In this document: positions 32,710 to 41,058 of the stretch, piece after piece
How positions within the stretch are numbered: the stretch's first letter is position 1
Layout of the letters: every line of letters starts with the position of its first letter
NCBI GenBank assembly: GCA_045649545.1
Contig: JAZRQE010000029.1
Span: 1 to 54,462, forward strand
Source: UMGS172 sp045649545
GTDB taxonomy: Bacteria > Bacillota > Clostridia > Oscillospirales > Acutalibacteraceae
Length of the DNA: 54,462 bases
Direction: 5' to 3'
Program-made: the position numbers and the translations under genes
Notes under the pieces: generated by a model
Database searches by the model: none
The model's input: only the letters and a program-made list of their open reading frames with translations
Told to the model about the DNA's origin: nothing

Positions 32710-33086
32710 TGGGTAAAACACAGGTTATTGGCAATTCAGGTGAAGAATTTGTTGCCGAGTATTTAAAGAAAAAAGGTTATATTATTTCGGCAAAAAATTA
32801 TCGCACTAAATTTGGCGAAATTGATGTTATTGCCGAAAATAATGACGAGATATTGTTTGTTGAGGTTAAAACTCGCAAGGAAACCTCGCTTGTTCGTCCT
32901 TATGAATATGTAAATAAATCTAAACAGCGTAAAATTTTTGTCACTGCAAACATATATTTACAGCACAACGGCTTTGGGTTAAAACCTCGGTTTGATGTTG
33001 CTGAAGTGTTCGTGAGCGACGATGGCTCAATGCGGTTGAATTATTTTGAAAACGCATTTGGAGCTGATGACTTTGAAGATTTTTGA
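32709..33086 (+). CDS. YraN family (UPF0102) endonuclease-like protein
   Basis: A 125-residue protein with a Holliday-junction-resolvase-like core: Gly-Glu-Glu-Phe-Val-Ala-Glu (11-17), Glu37-Ile-Asp39 and Glu52-Val-Lys54, the residues expected at a metal-dependent nuclease site. Its cellular role is not settled, although it is almost always found beside rnhB, as here. The coding end overlaps the dipeptidase start by 20 bases. Confidence 0.88.
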   Translation: MGKTQVIGNSGEEFVAEYLKKKGYIISAKNYRTKFGEIDVIAENNDEILFVEVKTRKETSLVRPYEYVNKSKQRKIFVTANIYLQHNGFGLKPRFDVAEVFVSDDGSMRLNYFENAFGADDFEDF

Positions 33087-33963
33087 TTTACACTGTGACA
33101 CTTTTTCTGAACTGTTTGACCGAAAAACGACATTAAATGATACCTCGCTTGCCGTAAATATGCCCGAACTGTCACAGTTTAAAGTGGCGGTGCAGACCTT
33201 TGCACTGTTCTTACACCCTAAATTTAACGACACGGCATATAGGTATACCAATGTTTTACAGTATGGTAAAAATGCTTTAAATGATGTCGGTATCAACATT
33301 TGTACCGATAGAAAATCTATTAATGATAACGGGATAAAAGCATTGCTTTCGGTAGAGGGCGGAGTTCCCGATTTTAATCCGAAATTTGTCGAAAAGATGT
33401 ATTTTGACGGGATTAGAACAGTGTCACTTACTTGGAATTATAATAACCCATTAGCCGGCGGATGTTTAGACGACGGTGGTTTAACGTTGCTCGCCAAGGA
33501 AATTTTAAAAGAAATCAACCGTTTTAATTTAACGGTTGATTTGTCACATTTAAACCCAAGAAGCTTTTTTGAGGTTGTTGAAAAAGCCGACAGCGTTGTT
33601 GCAACTCATGGCGGTGTATTTGCTACGGTTGAACACAAAAGAAATCTCACCGATGAACAGTTGAAATTGATAAAAGATAAAAACGGGATAATAGGCTTGA
33701 CGGTTTACCCTGATTTTATAGGTACTGACCCGTATGTAGGGTTTTATAACGCCTTATTACACTGTCTCGAACTTGGGTTGGAGGATAATTTGAGTTTGGG
33801 TACCGATTTTGACGGTGCTGAAATGTATGAAAATTTATCAAAGGTTTCACATCTTAATACATTAAATCAATATCTAGTTGATAAAAATATACCGGAAACA
33901 ATAGTAAATAAAATATTTTTTGAAAATTCCCTAAAATTTTACAATAGGGTTTTGACAAACTAA
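33067..33963 (+). CDS. Membrane dipeptidase (peptidase M19)
   Basis: A 298-residue metallopeptidase of the renal dipeptidase family, which cleaves dipeptides, often with a C-terminal D-residue. It has the metal motif Asp7-Leu-His9-Cys-Asp11, a bridging Glu in Ser-Val-Glu-Gly-Gly, a Val-Asp-Leu-Ser-His block, and the closing Gly-Thr-Asp-Phe-Asp-Gly. No signal peptide is seen, so it is cytoplasmic despite the family name. ATG 33067 has GGAG upstream within the yraN end; a longer frame starts at 33046. The promoter of thrC overlaps its last codons. Confidence 0.85.
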   Translation: MTLKIFDLHCDTFSELFDRKTTLNDTSLAVNMPELSQFKVAVQTFALFLHPKFNDTAYRYTNVLQYGKNALNDVGINICTDRKSINDNGIKALLSVEGGVPDFNPKFVEKMYFDGIRTVSLTWNYNNPLAGGCLDDGGLTLLAKEILKEINRFNLTVDLSHLNPRSFFEVVEKADSVVATHGGVFATVEHKRNLTDEQLKLIKDKNGIIGLTVYPDFIGTDPYVGFYNALLHCLELGLEDNLSLGTDFDGAEMYENLSKVSHLNTLNQYLVDKNIPETIVNKIFFENSLKFYNRVLTN

Positions 33964-33980
33964 ACATTATAGTGTAGAAT
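33952..33980 (+). promoter_or_regulatory. Promoter for thrC
   Basis: TTGACA (33952-33957), 17 bases, TAGAAT (33975-33980), with AGTG before the -10. It begins inside the last codons of the dipeptidase gene. Confidence 0.8.
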
Positions 33981-34018
33981 ATAAAGACTAGTTGTTTACA
34001 CAAAGGATGGTACAAATT

Positions 34019-35506
34019 ATGTTGTATACAAGCACAAGAGATGCTAATATTAAGGTTTCAGCCGCTACTGCTATTTCGCAAGGTATTTCTGAAGAGGGTG
34101 GACTGTTTGTTCCTGAATCTGTTCCGTCACTGTCTAAGGCTGATTTCGAACGTATTGCAGCACTTGATTATATAGGTCGTGCAAAGGAAGTTTTAAAACT
34201 TTATTTGACCGATTTTACCGAGGATGAGTTGGATTATTGCGTAAAAGGTGCATACAGTGGCACTTTTGATAATAACCAACCCGCACCTCTTAAAAAACTC
34301 GATAACGGTGAGTATATTTTAGAACTGTGGCACGGACCTACATGTGCTTTTAAGGATTTAGCTTTACAGTTGTTACCGTTCTTGCTTACAACCTCTGCAA
34401 AGAAGGTTGGAAAGGGTAGAACAGTTATTTTAGTTGCTACTTCGGGTGATACCGGTAAAGCCGCATTGGAGGGCTTTAGTGACGTAGAAAACACTGATAT
34501 TATTGTTTTCTATCCTAATAACGGCGTTAGCCCGATGCAGAAACTTCAGATGGATACTCAAAAAGGTAACAATGTTTTTGTTTGCTCAATCAACGGTAAC
34601 TTCGACGATGCTCAAAGCGGAGTTAAGAAGATTTTTACCGATTCGAGCGTTAAAGCATTACTCAAAGAACACGGTATGGAATTCTCCAGTGCTAACTCTA
34701 TTAACTGGGGTCGTTTGGTGCCGCAGATTGTTTACTATGTATCATCTTACTGTGATTTGCTCAAAAACGGTGAGGATTTGGAAAAAGGCTTTAATGTTGT
34801 TGTACCTACCGGAAACTTCGGTAACATCCTTGCCGCTTACTATGCAAAGTGTATGGGTGTTCCTATAAACAAGTTAATTTGTGCATCTAACGCCAATAAC
34901 GTTTTGACCGATTTCATCAAAACCGGTAAATATAACCGTAACCGTGAGTTCTTCACAACCGCATCACCCTCAATGGATATCCTCATTTCGAGCAATTTGG
35001 AGCGTATGCTTTATCATTTGGGTGGTAATGATGCCGAAAAAACTGCCCTATTGCAAAAGTCTTTGGCTGAAACCGGTGAGTTCTCAATTAACGGTGTTAT
35101 GTTAGAGAAGTTGCAGGAGCTTTATTCAGGCGGCTGCTGTGATGATACTGCAACATTGAATACCATTAAGGATAAATTCCAAAAGTATAATTATCTTTTG
35201 GATACGCATACTGCCGTTGCAGTAAATGTATATGATAATTACGTTGCATCGACCGATGACAAAACTCCGACTGTTATTGCATCGACCGCATCACCTTACA
35301 AGTTCTCGGCTTCCGTTTTAAAGGCTGTTGACGAAACAAAATGTTCAAAAGATGAGTTCGAAATGGTAGAGGCATTAATGTCTACAACTAATACTGATGC
35401 ACCCGCACCTATTAAGGCATTAAAAGGTGCAACACCAAGATTTAACAATGTCTGCGAAAAAACGGAAATGATTGACGTTGTTCTCAAATTCCTTAAAATA
35501 AAATAA
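34019..35506 (+). CDS. thrC: Threonine synthase
   Basis: ThrC turns O-phosphohomoserine into threonine with PLP. The 495-residue protein is of the long (yeast- and E. coli-like) class: an N-terminal Tyr-Thr-Ser-Thr-Arg-Asp, the PLP lysine Lys112 in Cys-Ala-Phe-Lys-Asp-Leu-Ala, the Ala-Thr-Ser-Gly-Asp-Thr-Gly-Lys-Ala phosphate loop and Val-Val-Pro-Thr-Gly-Asn-Phe-Gly-Asn. I chose ATG 34019 because AAAGGATGG precedes it. Neither hom nor thrB is adjacent; a possible homoserine kinase is encoded at 51.2-52.4 kb. Confidence 0.95.
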   Translation: MLYTSTRDANIKVSAATAISQGISEEGGLFVPESVPSLSKADFERIAALDYIGRAKEVLKLYLTDFTEDELDYCVKGAYSGTFDNNQPAPLKKLDNGEYILELWHGPTCAFKDLALQLLPFLLTTSAKKVGKGRTVILVATSGDTGKAALEGFSDVENTDIIVFYPNNGVSPMQKLQMDTQKGNNVFVCSINGNFDDAQSGVKKIFTDSSVKALLKEHGMEFSSANSINWGRLVPQIVYYVSSYCDLLKNGEDLEKGFNVVVPTGNFGNILAAYYAKCMGVPINKLICASNANNVLTDFIKTGKYNRNREFFTTASPSMDILISSNLERMLYHLGGNDAEKTALLQKSLAETGEFSINGVMLEKLQELYSGGCCDDTATLNTIKDKFQKYNYLLDTHTAVAVNVYDNYVASTDDKTPTVIASTASPYKFSASVLKAVDETKCSKDEFEMVEALMSTTNTDAPAPIKALKGATPRFNNVCEKTEMIDVVLKFLKIK

Positions 35507-35518
35507 ATTTTAAATAAC

Positions 35519-35554
35519 AAAACAGGACTGCCGATTACCGACAGTCCGTTTTGC
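35519..35554. terminator. Bidirectional terminator between thrC and the DUF1540 gene
   Basis: CAAAACAGGACTGCCG pairs with CGACAGTCCGTTTTG around an ATTAC-type loop. The ends are A- and T-rich, so it can serve both convergent genes. Confidence 0.75.
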
Positions 35555-35569
35555 CTAATTATTTCGGGC

Positions 35570-35734
35570 TTACTTCTGCTGGAAAGTACCGCAAGCGGTC
35601 TCGGAAGAAGTTTGTGCGTTGTGGTGGACAACCTCGATGCAACCTGCATCACAGCAATTGTCCTTTGTGTGATAACGGCAAGCCTCTACCTCGCACTTAA
35701 TACCCGAAATTTTGCATCCGCAATTCTCGTTCAT
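35570..35734 (-). CDS. Small cysteine-rich DUF1540 protein
   Basis: A 54-residue protein with seven cysteines and one DUF1540-like pattern: Ile-Lys-Cys14-x4-Cys19-x-Tyr, Cys27-Cys28, Cys32 with Ile-Glu-Val, and Thr-Ala-Cys48-Gly-Thr-Phe. An extra Cys5-Gly-Cys7 lies at the N-terminus. The domain is widespread in Clostridia and Bacilli, has no known function, and looks like a metal-binding or disulfide-stabilised miniprotein; some members are linked to sporulation. Start ATG 35734 has AAGGAGAAAA upstream. It is short enough to be missed by gene finders. It converges on thrC. Confidence 0.85.
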   Translation of the reverse strand: MNENCGCKISGIKCEVEACRYHTKDNCCDAGCIEVVHHNAQTSSETACGTFQQK

Positions 35735-35829
35735 TTCGTTTTCTCCTTAAAACTTTTTTAAGTCCTTGATTGGACAGAATTATTTTAACCGTAAATTTTA
35801 GATTTAAACTTAAAAAAGGAGGGTGACAG

Positions 35830-36513
35830 ATGTCACTATTTACTATTTCTGACCTGCATTTGTCACTGTCTACAGATAAGCCAATGGACGTGTTCTATGG
35901 CTGGAAGAACTATATGGAACGCCTTACATCCAACTGGAAGCACGTTGTTGGGGAAAATGATACTGTTGTTATCCCCGGTGACATTTCTTGGGCGTTGAAA
36001 TTAGAAGAGAGTTTAAAAGATTTTTTGTTTTTAGATTCCTTGCCGGGTAAAAAAATCATTTTAAAAGGCAACCACGATTTGTGGTGGAGTACAATGAAAA
36101 AACTGAATGCTTTTTTCATTGAAAACAATATAAAAACAGTTAGTTGTGTTTTCAATAATTCGATTGAAGCCGAAGGCGCAGGAATTTGCGGTAGTCGTGG
36201 CTGGTTCTTTGACAAACCCGATGCCGAAAAAAAGGTTATTTTGCGTGAAGCCGGCAGACTCCAGATGTCGATTGACGATTGCATAAAAAAAGGACTTCAA
36301 CCGGTTGTGTTTTTACATTATCCGCCTGTTTATGAGGACTCAAAATGTGACGAAATTTTGGACGTTTTAAAGAAATATAATATAAAAACAGTTTATCACG
36401 GTCATATACACGGTTCGGGACTTCATAAGTCAGTCACCGAATTTGATGGCATTAATTTTAAGTTAGTGTCGTGTGACTGTATTGATTTTACTCCGTATAG
36501 AATTATTTTGTGA
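35830..36513 (+). CDS. Calcineurin-like metallophosphoesterase
   Basis: A 227-residue cytoplasmic phosphoesterase. All family motifs are present: Asp8-Leu-His10, Gly50-Asp51, Gly80-Asn81-His82-Asp83, and a late Gly-His-Ile-His-Gly. The Trp-rich segment after Asn-His-Asp (Leu-Trp-Trp) is typical of the YkuE-unlike subgroup annotated as serine/threonine phosphatase-like. The substrate cannot be predicted. It is flanked by the divergent DUF1540 gene and by tig with its own upstream signals, and has GGAGGGTGA as ribosome binding site. Confidence 0.85.
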   Translation: MSLFTISDLHLSLSTDKPMDVFYGWKNYMERLTSNWKHVVGENDTVVIPGDISWALKLEESLKDFLFLDSLPGKKIILKGNHDLWWSTMKKLNAFFIENNIKTVSCVFNNSIEAEGAGICGSRGWFFDKPDAEKKVILREAGRLQMSIDDCIKKGLQPVVFLHYPPVYEDSKCDEILDVLKKYNIKTVYHGHIHGSGLHKSVTEFDGINFKLVSCDCIDFTPYRIIL

Positions 36514-36681
36514 AAACTTTTGCTTAAATATAGTGAAAGTTAAGAAATTAACAAGCAATTTTAATGCAATAATGGATAATTTTAATAAAAATTTCAAAAT
36601 ATTACAAATTTTGTAAAAAAACTATAGAAAATTCTGAAATTATGTGGTATAGTAATTTGAGAATTTTTGGGAGGATTTATT

Positions 36682-38223
36682 ATGCTTAAGGAATTCAGTA
36701 AAAAAGAAACAAACCGTTATGAATTGGTAATCAGTGTTGACGCTGAAAAGTTCAACGAGGCTATCAAGCAGGCTTATGCCGAGAACGGTAAAAAAATCAA
36801 TGTGCCCGGCTTCAGAAAGGGCAAAGCCCCTATGGGTATTATCGAGAAATATTACGGTGAGTCGGTCTTCTTTGAGGACGCTCTTAACATTCTTTACCCC
36901 GTAGCAGTTGACGAGGCTATTACCGAGTCTAAGTTACAGTTTGTTGACGACAAGATTGATTTTGACCTTGTTAAAATCAGCAAGACTGAAGGTGTAGAGT
37001 TCAAGATTATTATCACTGTTATGCCTGAAGTTGAAATTGACGGCTATAAGGGCTTGAATGCTGAAAAAGTAAAGGTAGTCGTTACTGATGATGAAGTTGA
37101 CGCTGAAGTTAAGGCAGTTGCAGAGCGTAACTCGAGAATGGTTACTGTTGAGCGTGCTGCAGAGCTTCACGATACCGCAGTTATTGACTTTGAAGGCTTT
37201 GTTGACGGCGTTGCTTTTGAAGGCGGTAAAGGTGAGTCTTATTCATTAGAACTCGGTTCAGGTTCATTCATCCCCGGATTTGAAGACCAAATCGTTGGCC
37301 ATACAGCCGGCGACGAGTTTGATGTTAATGTTACTTTCCCTGAAGATTATCAGGCAGAAGAGCTTAAGGGCAAGGCTGCTACCTTCAAGTGCAAATTACA
37401 TGAGCTTAAGGTTAAGGAATTACCCGCTATTGACGATGAGTTTGCTAAAGACGTAAGTGAGTTTGATACTTTAGACGAGTACAAGGCTGACTTAAAGGCT
37501 AAAGCAATCGAGAGAAAAACTGCACAGTCAGAGTCTGATGTTGAAAATCAGCTCGTTGAGCAGCTTGTTGAATTAGTTAAGGCTGATATTCCCGAGGCAT
37601 TGATTGAAAATCGTGCAAAGCAGAGTGTTGAAGAGTTTGCTTACAGACTTCAGGCACAGGGTATGGACCTCAATACTTATCTTAAGTATATGGGCGGTAC
37701 TATTGATAACTTCAAGGATACCTTTAAGCCTCAGGCTGAAATGCAGGTTAAGATTCGCCTTGCATTAGAGAAAATTGCAGAGCTTGAAAAAATTGAGATT
37801 AGCGACGATGAGCTTAATGCAGAGTTTGAAAAAATGGCTAAAGACTACGGTATGGAGGTTGACAAGATTAAGGCTTCCGTTCCGGCAGACGATTTGAAGA
37901 AGGATTTAGCAGTTCAAAAGGCTATGGATGTTGTTAAGACTTCTGCAAAGGTTACTGAAGTTGATAAGAAGACCGAAAAGGCAGAGAAGAAACCTGCAGC
38001 AAAGAAGAGCACCTCTACTGCAAAGAAAACCACAACTGCAAAGAAAACTGCAGACGGTGAAAAGGCTCCTGCTAAAAAGACCACTTCTACCGCAAAGAAG
38101 ACTACATCTACTGCAAAGAAAACTGAAGATGGTGAAAAGGCTCCTGCTAAGAAGACCACTTCTACTGCAAAGAAAACCACTTCTACCACAAAGAAGACAA
38201 CTGCAAAGAAAACTGAAGAATAA
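36682..38223 (+). CDS. tig: Trigger factor with long basic C-terminal tail
   Basis: Trigger factor is the ribosome-bound chaperone and prolyl isomerase that meets new chains. Residues 1-110 hold the ribosome-binding domain (Gly-Phe-Arg-x-Gly-Lys-Ala-Pro), 150-235 the FKBP-like domain (Val-Ile-Asp-Phe-Glu-Gly-Phe), and 240-425 the C-terminal helical domain. Ordinary trigger factors end there, near 430. This one continues with an extra 85 or so residues made of Lys, Ala and Thr repeats (427-513), including two 25-residue copies, much like bacterial histone-H1-like tails. The reading frame is uninterrupted, so the tail is real. ATG 36682 has GGGAGG upstream. The tig-clpP-clpX order is classical. 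Confidence 0.93.
   Translation: MLKEFSKKETNRYELVISVDAEKFNEAIKQAYAENGKKINVPGFRKGKAPMGIIEKYYGESVFFEDALNILYPVAVDEAITESKLQFVDDKIDFDLVKISKTEGVEFKIIITVMPEVEIDGYKGLNAEKVKVVVTDDEVDAEVKAVAERNSRMVTVERAAELHDTAVIDFEGFVDGVAFEGGKGESYSLELGSGSFIPGFEDQIVGHTAGDEFDVNVTFPEDYQAEELKGKAATFKCKLHELKVKELPAIDDEFAKDVSEFDTLDEYKADLKAKAIERKTAQSESDVENQLVEQLVELVKADIPEALIENRAKQSVEEFAYRLQAQGMDLNTYLKYMGGTIDNFKDTFKPQAEMQVKIRLALEKIAELEKIEISDDELNAEFEKMAKDYGMEVDKIKASVPADDLKKDLAVQKAMDVVKTSAKVTEVDKKTEKAEKKPAAKKSTSTAKKTTTAKKTADGEKAPAKKTTSTAKKTTSTAKKTEDGEKAPAKKTTSTAKKTTSTTKKTTAKKTEE
38035..38184 (+). repeat. Two 75-bp tandem repeats in the tig tail
   Basis: The stretch 38035-38109 is repeated at 38110-38184 with few differences. Each copy encodes 25 residues, with a Asp-Gly-Glu-Lys-Ala-Pro-Ala core among Thr/Lys-rich flanks. 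Shorter ACTGCAAAGAAAAC-like units recur on both sides. Confidence 0.88.
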
Positions 38224-38303
38224 ATTTCATTTCATTTGTTTATAATTCAAAAAACGGTTGCATACTTATTTTTGTGGTATGACCGCAAGTTTAAGACCCT
38301 AAG

Positions 38304-38335
38304 GCGGCAGAAATCACAGGTTTCTGTCGCTTTGT
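38304..38335 (+). terminator. Hairpin between tig and clpP
   Basis: GCGGCAGAAA (38304-38313) pairs with TTTCTGTCGC (38321-38330), ten base pairs. The following TTTGTGTTTA is a weak U tract, so it may only attenuate read-through from tig into clpP. Confidence 0.6.
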
Positions 38336-38369
38336 GTTTATTATAGCATTTTAAAAGGAGAGATTTATA

Positions 38370-38951
38370 ATGAGTTTAGTACCAATGGTAGTTGAGCAGA
38401 CCGGTGCTGGTGAGCGTTCTTATGACATTTATTCAAGACTTCTTAATGACCGTATCATTATGCTTTGTGACCAAGTTAACGACACAACTGCAAGCCTTGT
38501 TATCGCTCAAATGCTTTATTTGGAGGGTAAAGACCCCGATAAAGACATTTCTTTTTATATTAACAGTCCCGGCGGCTCGGTTTCTGCCGGCTTGGCTATT
38601 TACGATACAATGAATTACATTAAATGTGATGTAAGCACCATTTGTATGGGTATGGCTGCATCTATGGGTGCGTTCTTGCTTTCTGCAGGTGCTAAGGGTA
38701 AACGCTTGGCTTTACCTAACAGTGAAATTATGATTCATCAACCTTTAGGTGCTGCAGAGGGTCAGGCAACCGATATTATTATTCACGCAAAGCATATTGA
38801 GCAGACACGTGAAAAGCTTAATAAAATTCTTGCTGAAAATACCGGAAAACCGCTTGATACTATTAAAATTGATACCGAGCGTGATAACTTTATGTCAGCA
38901 TATGAGGCTATGGAATACGGCCTTATTGATAAGGTTATTGATAAAAGATAA
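38370..38951 (+). CDS. clpP: ATP-dependent Clp protease proteolytic subunit
   Basis: ClpP is the serine protease chamber that degrades proteins fed to it by ClpX or ClpC. The 193-residue protein has the catalytic Ser98 in Met-Ala-Ala-Ser-Met-Gly, His123 in Ile-His-Gln-Pro-Leu-Gly and an Asp in the later Asp-Arg-Asp-Asn-Phe-Met segment. The Pro-Gly-Gly-Ser-Val turn of the protease fold is intact. The ribosome binding site is AAAGGAGAG. It is followed 15 bases later by clpX. Confidence 0.97.
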   Translation: MSLVPMVVEQTGAGERSYDIYSRLLNDRIIMLCDQVNDTTASLVIAQMLYLEGKDPDKDISFYINSPGGSVSAGLAIYDTMNYIKCDVSTICMGMAASMGAFLLSAGAKGKRLALPNSEIMIHQPLGAAEGQATDIIIHAKHIEQTREKLNKILAENTGKPLDTIKIDTERDNFMSAYEAMEYGLIDKVIDKR

Positions 38952-38966
38952 TTTTAGGAGTATATA

Positions 38967-40268
38967 ATGCCTAATAATAACAATAAAAACTATCCCGTTT
39001 GTTCATTTTGTGGACGCACAGAACAGGATGTTGACCACTTAATTGCCGGTAACGGTGTGTTTATTTGTGATGAGTGTATTGAGGTTTGTCATTCTCTCAT
39101 TTTAGATGATGCATTTGAACCTGCGAAGAAAAAGAAAAATTCAAAAGTAACACCGCCTAAAGATTTTAAACTGCCGACTCCTGCCGAGTTAAAGGCTCAT
39201 TTAGATGAGTATGTTATCGGTCAGGATGACGCAAAGAAGACTTTGAGCGTTGCTGTTTATAATCACTATAAGCGTATTTTCTTTTCAGATAAAAGCGATG
39301 TAGAATTGACCAAAAGCAATGTGCTTATGCTTGGACCTACCGGTGTAGGTAAAACTTTGCTCGCACAAACCTTGGCAAGATGTCTTGATGTTCCGATAGC
39401 CATTGCCGACGCTACAACCTTAACTGAAGCCGGTTATGTCGGTGAGGACGTTGAAAATATTCTTCTTCGTCTTATTCAGGCTGCTGATTTTGATATTGAA
39501 AAGGCAGAACGCGGTATTATCTATGTCGATGAAATTGATAAGATTGCGCGTAAATCTGAAAACGCTTCTATAACCCGTGACGTCAGCGGTGAGGGTGTTC
39601 AGCAGGCACTTTTAAAGATATTAGAGGGTACTGTTTCCAATGTTCCTCCTCAGGGCGGTAGAAAACATCCTCAACAGGAATTTATACAGATTAATACTAC
39701 TAATATTCTTTTCATTTGTGCTGGTGCTTTTGACGGTATTGAAAAAATTGTTGCCAAGAGAAAGGGCGAGAGCGGTTTAGGTTTCGGTGCCGAAGTAAAA
39801 TCCAAACAACAGATGGAAGAGGAAATCACTTCACGTAAGGTTATTCATCACGATTTGGTTAAGTTCGGACTTATTCCTGAATTAGTCGGTCGTTTGCCGG
39901 TAATTGCATCGCTTGACGCAATGGATGAGGAAACATTATACCGAATTATGGTTGAACCTAAAAACTCTGTTATTAAGCAGTATGTCGAACTCTTTAAGAT
40001 GGATAACATTAAATTAGAGTTTGAAGAGGAAGCCTTACGTTATATCGCTAAGACAACTGTTGAGCGTAAAACAGGTGCAAGAGGCTTACGTTCAATTATT
40101 GAAAATATTCTTCGCGACATTATGTTTGAGTCTCCGTCTGATAAAACCATTTCTGAAATCATCATTACGAAGGATTGTGCAGAGGGTAAAAACAGTCCAC
40201 GAGTCGTGAACAATAATATGCCAAGTGATGGGAAAAAGAATCTGAAATCAGATATTCCCGTTGCCTGA
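38967..40268 (+). CDS. clpX: ATP-dependent Clp protease ATP-binding subunit ClpX
   Basis: ClpX unfolds tagged proteins for ClpP. The N-terminal zinc domain has Cys12-x2-Cys15 and Cys34-x2-Cys37. The AAA+ part contains Walker A (Gly123-Pro-Thr-Gly-Val-Gly-Lys-Thr130), a Val-Asp-Glu-Ile-Asp-Lys Walker B, and the family pore loop Gly-Tyr-Val-Gly. The length (433) is normal, with a short basic, disordered end. The gene ends the tig-clpP-clpX cluster; a strong terminator follows. Confidence 0.97.
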   Translation: MPNNNNKNYPVCSFCGRTEQDVDHLIAGNGVFICDECIEVCHSLILDDAFEPAKKKKNSKVTPPKDFKLPTPAELKAHLDEYVIGQDDAKKTLSVAVYNHYKRIFFSDKSDVELTKSNVLMLGPTGVGKTLLAQTLARCLDVPIAIADATTLTEAGYVGEDVENILLRLIQAADFDIEKAERGIIYVDEIDKIARKSENASITRDVSGEGVQQALLKILEGTVSNVPPQGGRKHPQQEFIQINTTNILFICAGAFDGIEKIVAKRKGESGLGFGAEVKSKQQMEEEITSRKVIHHDLVKFGLIPELVGRLPVIASLDAMDEETLYRIMVEPKNSVIKQYVELFKMDNIKLEFEEEALRYIAKTTVERKTGARGLRSIIENILRDIMFESPSDKTISEIIITKDCAEGKNSPRVVNNNMPSDGKKNLKSDIPVA

Positions 40269-40305
40269 AATTTATATCATTCAAACCAAATTATGTAATT
40301 AATTT

Positions 40306-40350
40306 AAGGGTCGGTTTAAGTTGTATTTTTTATACTTAAACCGACCTTTC
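40306..40350 (+). terminator. Terminator of clpX
   Basis: AAGGGTCGGTTTAAG (40306-40320) pairs with CTTAAACCGACCTTT (40335-40349), with a T-rich loop. Confidence 0.78.
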
Positions 40351-40367
40351 AATATTTGACATGACAA

Positions 40368-40400
40368 GCCAAAAACCGCAATTTTATAAGGTTTTTTGGC
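40368..40400. terminator. Second hairpin after clpX
   Basis: GCCAAAAACC (40368-40377) pairs with GGTTTTTTGGC (40390-40400). It may be a backup terminator. Apart from the two hairpins and a promoter at 40556-40584, the gap from 40269 to 40618 holds nothing I recognise. Confidence 0.45.
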
Positions 40401-40555
40401 AAAATTCACCGTTATAAATTTATAGGAAAATAATACCAATAAATTATGTATATCCTTATGTGACAATGATTTGAAAATTATTGTGCTGAATAGTTAAAAA
40501 AGTTATAAACTGATTGTTCATTTCTACAAAAAATGCATTCACCGTTGAAAAACAT

Positions 40556-40584
40556 TTGATTTTATTGACAAAATGCTATATAAT
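40556..40584 (+). promoter_or_regulatory. Promoter for the small HTH gene
   Basis: TTGATT (40556-40561), 17 bases, TATAAT (40579-40584). A TTGACA at 40565 is wrongly spaced for this -10. Confidence 0.55.
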
Positions 40585-40618
40585 TATTTTGTAAAATTAA
40601 AAAGTGAGCGGTGATGAT

Positions 40619-40900
40619 ATGCCCGAATTTGTAATCAGTGCTGAAAGACAGCAGTTGATAGGTCATCTCGTAGAACGCCTGCCCGTTATTCGTAAAAAGG
40701 TTCGTCTTTCACAGGACGAGTTGGGTGCTATGGTCGGAAAGAGCCGTCAGAAGATTTCTGATATCGAGCGATATTCCGCACCTATGGGTTGGGATACCTA
40801 TCTTGCTACATGCACTATGTTGGAAATGTGCAACGCGTTTGACATTGAGTCGGACGGTTGGTACTTTGAAGACAAGAGTCGTTGGCAAAAAACTCTGTAA
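40619..40900 (+). CDS. Small helix-turn-helix (XRE-like) protein
   Basis: A 93-residue protein whose middle (about 18-56) reads as a Cro/CI-type helix-turn-helix, with Leu-Ser-Gln-Asp-Glu-Leu-Gly as helix 2 and Val-Gly-Lys-Ser-Arg-Gln-Lys-Ile-Ser as the recognition helix. The C-terminus is acidic and aromatic. It is probably a DNA-binding regulator; its targets are unknown. ATG 40619 has AGCGGTGA upstream. It is flanked by its own promoter and by a strong terminator, so it is monocistronic. Confidence 0.75.
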   Translation: MPEFVISAERQQLIGHLVERLPVIRKKVRLSQDELGAMVGKSRQKISDIERYSAPMGWDTYLATCTMLEMCNAFDIESDGWYFEDKSRWQKTL

Positions 40901-40920
40901 GCACAAAAAATGCCCTGAAG

Positions 40921-40960
40921 TCGCAGGAGGAACGTAAGTTCTTCCTGCGATTTTCTTTTA
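40921..40960 (+). terminator. Terminator of the small HTH gene
   Basis: TCGCAGGAGGAAC (40921-40933) pairs with GTTCTTCCTGCGA (40938-40950) around a GTAA loop, then a T-rich tail. Confidence 0.88.
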
Positions 40961-40968
40961 TATTAAAT

Positions 40969-40983
40969 TGAGAATAATTCTCG
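40969..40983. promoter_or_regulatory. Fur-family operator 1, upstream of the zinc operon promoter
   Basis: TGAGAAT-A-ATTCTCG is a 7-1-7 palindrome of the Fur/Zur/PerR type. It lies just upstream of the -35 element at 40991. Confidence 0.65.
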
Positions 40984-40990
40984 ATTCATC

Positions 40991-41018
40991 TTGACTTTTT
41001 TTGATTTAATGTTATACT
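40991..41018 (+). promoter_or_regulatory. Promoter of the zinc uptake operon
   Basis: TTGACT (40991-40996), 16 bases, TATACT (41013-41018), enclosed between two Fur-type palindromes. Confidence 0.68.
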
Positions 41019-41026
41019 TTCTAAAG

Positions 41027-41041
41027 TGAGAATGATTCTTG
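41027..41041. promoter_or_regulatory. Fur-family operator 2, over the transcription start
   Basis: TGAGAAT-G-ATTCTTG repeats operator 1 with few changes. It covers the predicted start of transcription, 58 bases downstream of the first copy, where a repressor would block RNA polymerase. Confidence 0.65.
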
Positions 41042-41058
41042 ATTTGGTGGTGATTGCA

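Noticed and set aside
37914..38245. Open frames on both strands over the tig tail
   Set aside because: They arise from the low-complexity Lys/Ala/Thr repeat and have no start signals; the tig frame is the real one.
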